Source: Lachnospiraceae bacterium (GTDB lineage: Bacteria > Bacillota > Clostridia > Lachnospirales > Lachnospiraceae). From it: a DNA stretch of 43,595 nt. Under the pieces are notes generated by a model, which was not told where the DNA came from, made no database searches, and saw nothing but the letters and a program-made list of their open reading frames with translations. Shown one piece after another: positions 42,878 through 43,595 of this stretch. The first letter of the stretch is position 1, and every line of letters begins with the position of its first letter. The stretch spans positions 1-43,595 of the forward strand of contig JAAWCS010000080.1 of assembly GCA_022793375.1 (NCBI GenBank). Direction: 5' to 3'. Made by a program: the position numbers and the translations under genes.

Positions 42878-43114
42878 TTGGAAATACAATACTCTAAGCA
42901 GGCAGAAAAGTTTTTAAAAAAGCGAGATGCCGCAACACGGAATCGCATTCTAAATGCAATCCACCAGCTACCCGCTGGCGATGTCAAAAAGTTCCAGGGT
43001 TATGCTGGCTATCGTTTAAGAGTCGGCGATTATTAGGTTATTTTTAATAAAGACGGGCACATACTGTATATAGAACGCATTGATAACAAAGGACAGATTT
43101 ATAAGGAGATATGA
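42878..43114 (+). pseudogene. RelE-like toxin gene with in-frame amber codon
   Basis: From a TTG at 42878 (AGGAG 8 nt upstream), 78 codons encode LEIQYSKQAEKFLKKRDAAT, RILNAIHQLPAGDVKKFQGY and, after the break, VIFNKDGHILYIERIDNKGQIYKEI, a compact RelE/ParE-superfamily mRNA interferase. Codon 53 is TAG (43034-43036) where the family usually has Arg or Lys (GDYRVIF). The toxin is therefore cut after LRVGDY and loses its catalytic C-terminal strand. It lies just after the repressor gene, toxin first and antitoxin second. Confidence 0.75.
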
Positions 43115-43115
43115 A

Positions 43116-43341
43116 ATGACTGCTATTTAAAGAAAGAATTATGGGCGCCGTTACTGTGATGAATGACGATGAAGCTGAAAATCTGTGGAAAATCATTGTA
43201 AGAACATATTCTTCCGCTTGGGACATGATTGAAGAAGAAGCTCCTGACGAAACGGATCTGCTAATGCTGGCAGCAATCAAAAATGACCCTGAATGCCACG
43301 AGTTTTCCAGCGAAAGTGCTATCGACTGGGATTTACAATAA
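43116..43341 (+). pseudogene. Antitoxin-like partner of RelE, frameshifted near its start
   Basis: The ATG at 43116 follows AAGGAG, but its frame (MTAI) stops at 43128. Deleting one T of the TTT there gives MTAIKERIMGAVTVMNDDEA and a continuous acidic protein of about 74 residues ending SESAIDWDLQ, similar in outline to RelB-type antitoxins. Translation from the ATG at 43141 (MGAVTVMNDDEA) would still make 66 residues, though with a weak ribosome site. Confidence 0.6.
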
Positions 43342-43595
43342 TGTTCCGCCTTAAATCGCGGCGGTGCCCAATAATCACCGGTTACCAGCAGCGATACGCT
43401 GCTACTGGAGCCAACCGTAGCACTTTTAATTGAGAAAAGATCCAGAGAACATACTAAACCTGAATTATTCACGGCTGTGCTGTGAAAGTGACTGAAAGCC
43501 ACATGGTTACTATATTTAAGCTGTTTATTGCATTTCATCTATTAAGTGAATAGAAAAAGAGACCAATTATGTGGTAAAATTTTGGTGTCGAATCC
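43342..43595. other. Non-coding, structured tail of the window
   Basis: No plus-strand gene. A compact nested inverted repeat lies at about 43378-43418: CGGTT/AACCG outside, CCAG/CTGG, and AGCAGCG-ATA-CGCTGCT inside. A second stem-like pair CCGCC/GGCGG is at about 43347-43366. The minus-strand frame here reads protein-like (FSHFHSTAVNNSGL) but has no start signal. This could be the edge of a structured RNA or of a mobile element whose remainder lies outside the window. Confidence 0.35.

Noticed and set aside
43044..43538. Minus-strand ORF with protein-like FSHFHSTAVNNSGL segment
   Set aside because: No start signal, and it lies antisense to the antitoxin gene; the similarity may reflect a repeated DNA element, so it is noted only as a structured region.

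Overview
The window looks like chromosomal DNA from a Gram-positive anaerobe of the class Clostridia, most likely Lachnospiraceae. The grounds are: Firmicutes-type Shine-Dalgarno sites (AGGAGG) before most genes; the order rpmE - DUF1385 - prmC - prfA beside rho; DUF4364 and DUF951 proteins; a SleB-like hydrolase; tRNA genes without encoded CCA; and moderately GC-rich, palindrome-rich spacers. No species is assigned.

Layout. 1-6450: housekeeping block on the minus strand (rho, rpmE, DUF1385, prmC, prfA, udk). 6561-8636: a minus-strand ABC-type ATPase with a small nuclease-like partner, divergent from a DUF4364 regulator. 8653-13894: HAD phosphatase, DUF951, sirtuin, DegV, SleB-like hydrolase, a RidA protein with an apparent frameshift, and an HdrB-like cysteine-rich protein. 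13952-19529: a lactose/cellobiose-type PTS locus (PRD regulator, EIIB remnant, EIIC, EIIA, GH1 6-phospho-glycosidase) in which EIIB carries an internal deletion. 19546-25779: LuxC/LuxE-type acyl reductase pair, tRNA-Glu and tRNA-Cys, a membrane glycosyltransferase, an ALDH3-like aldehyde dehydrogenase and MarR. 25850-28079: an AT-richer accessory patch with two Uma2 genes (one truncated) and a lipoprotein. 28414-39626: HAD phosphatase, MATE exporter, MNT/HEPN pair, aconitase-family hydratase, aldo/keto reductase, TetR plus ABC exporter, M20 peptidase, TcdA. 39776-43595: tRNA-Val followed by a decayed prophage: lysin SH3 fragment, three tail-fibre-like genes, Cro/CI-like switch, and a broken RelE-type toxin-antitoxin pair.

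Two patterns stand out. First, a dispersed repeat of about 51 bp with two potential stem-loops occurs in about ten units at four places (9.7, 12.3, 25.3 and 37.6 kb). Each time it lies directly 5' of a gene start and in the same orientation relative to that gene. Second, the prophage tail-fibre genes carry poly-G tracts inside their first codons: G8 puts one gene out of frame, G10 leaves its neighbour in frame, and a third copy has an interrupted tract. That arrangement is typical of slipped-strand ON/OFF switching.

Several genes look broken by single-base changes (ridA, cro-like, antitoxin, relE). The assembly at homopolymers should therefore be confirmed before biology is built on them.
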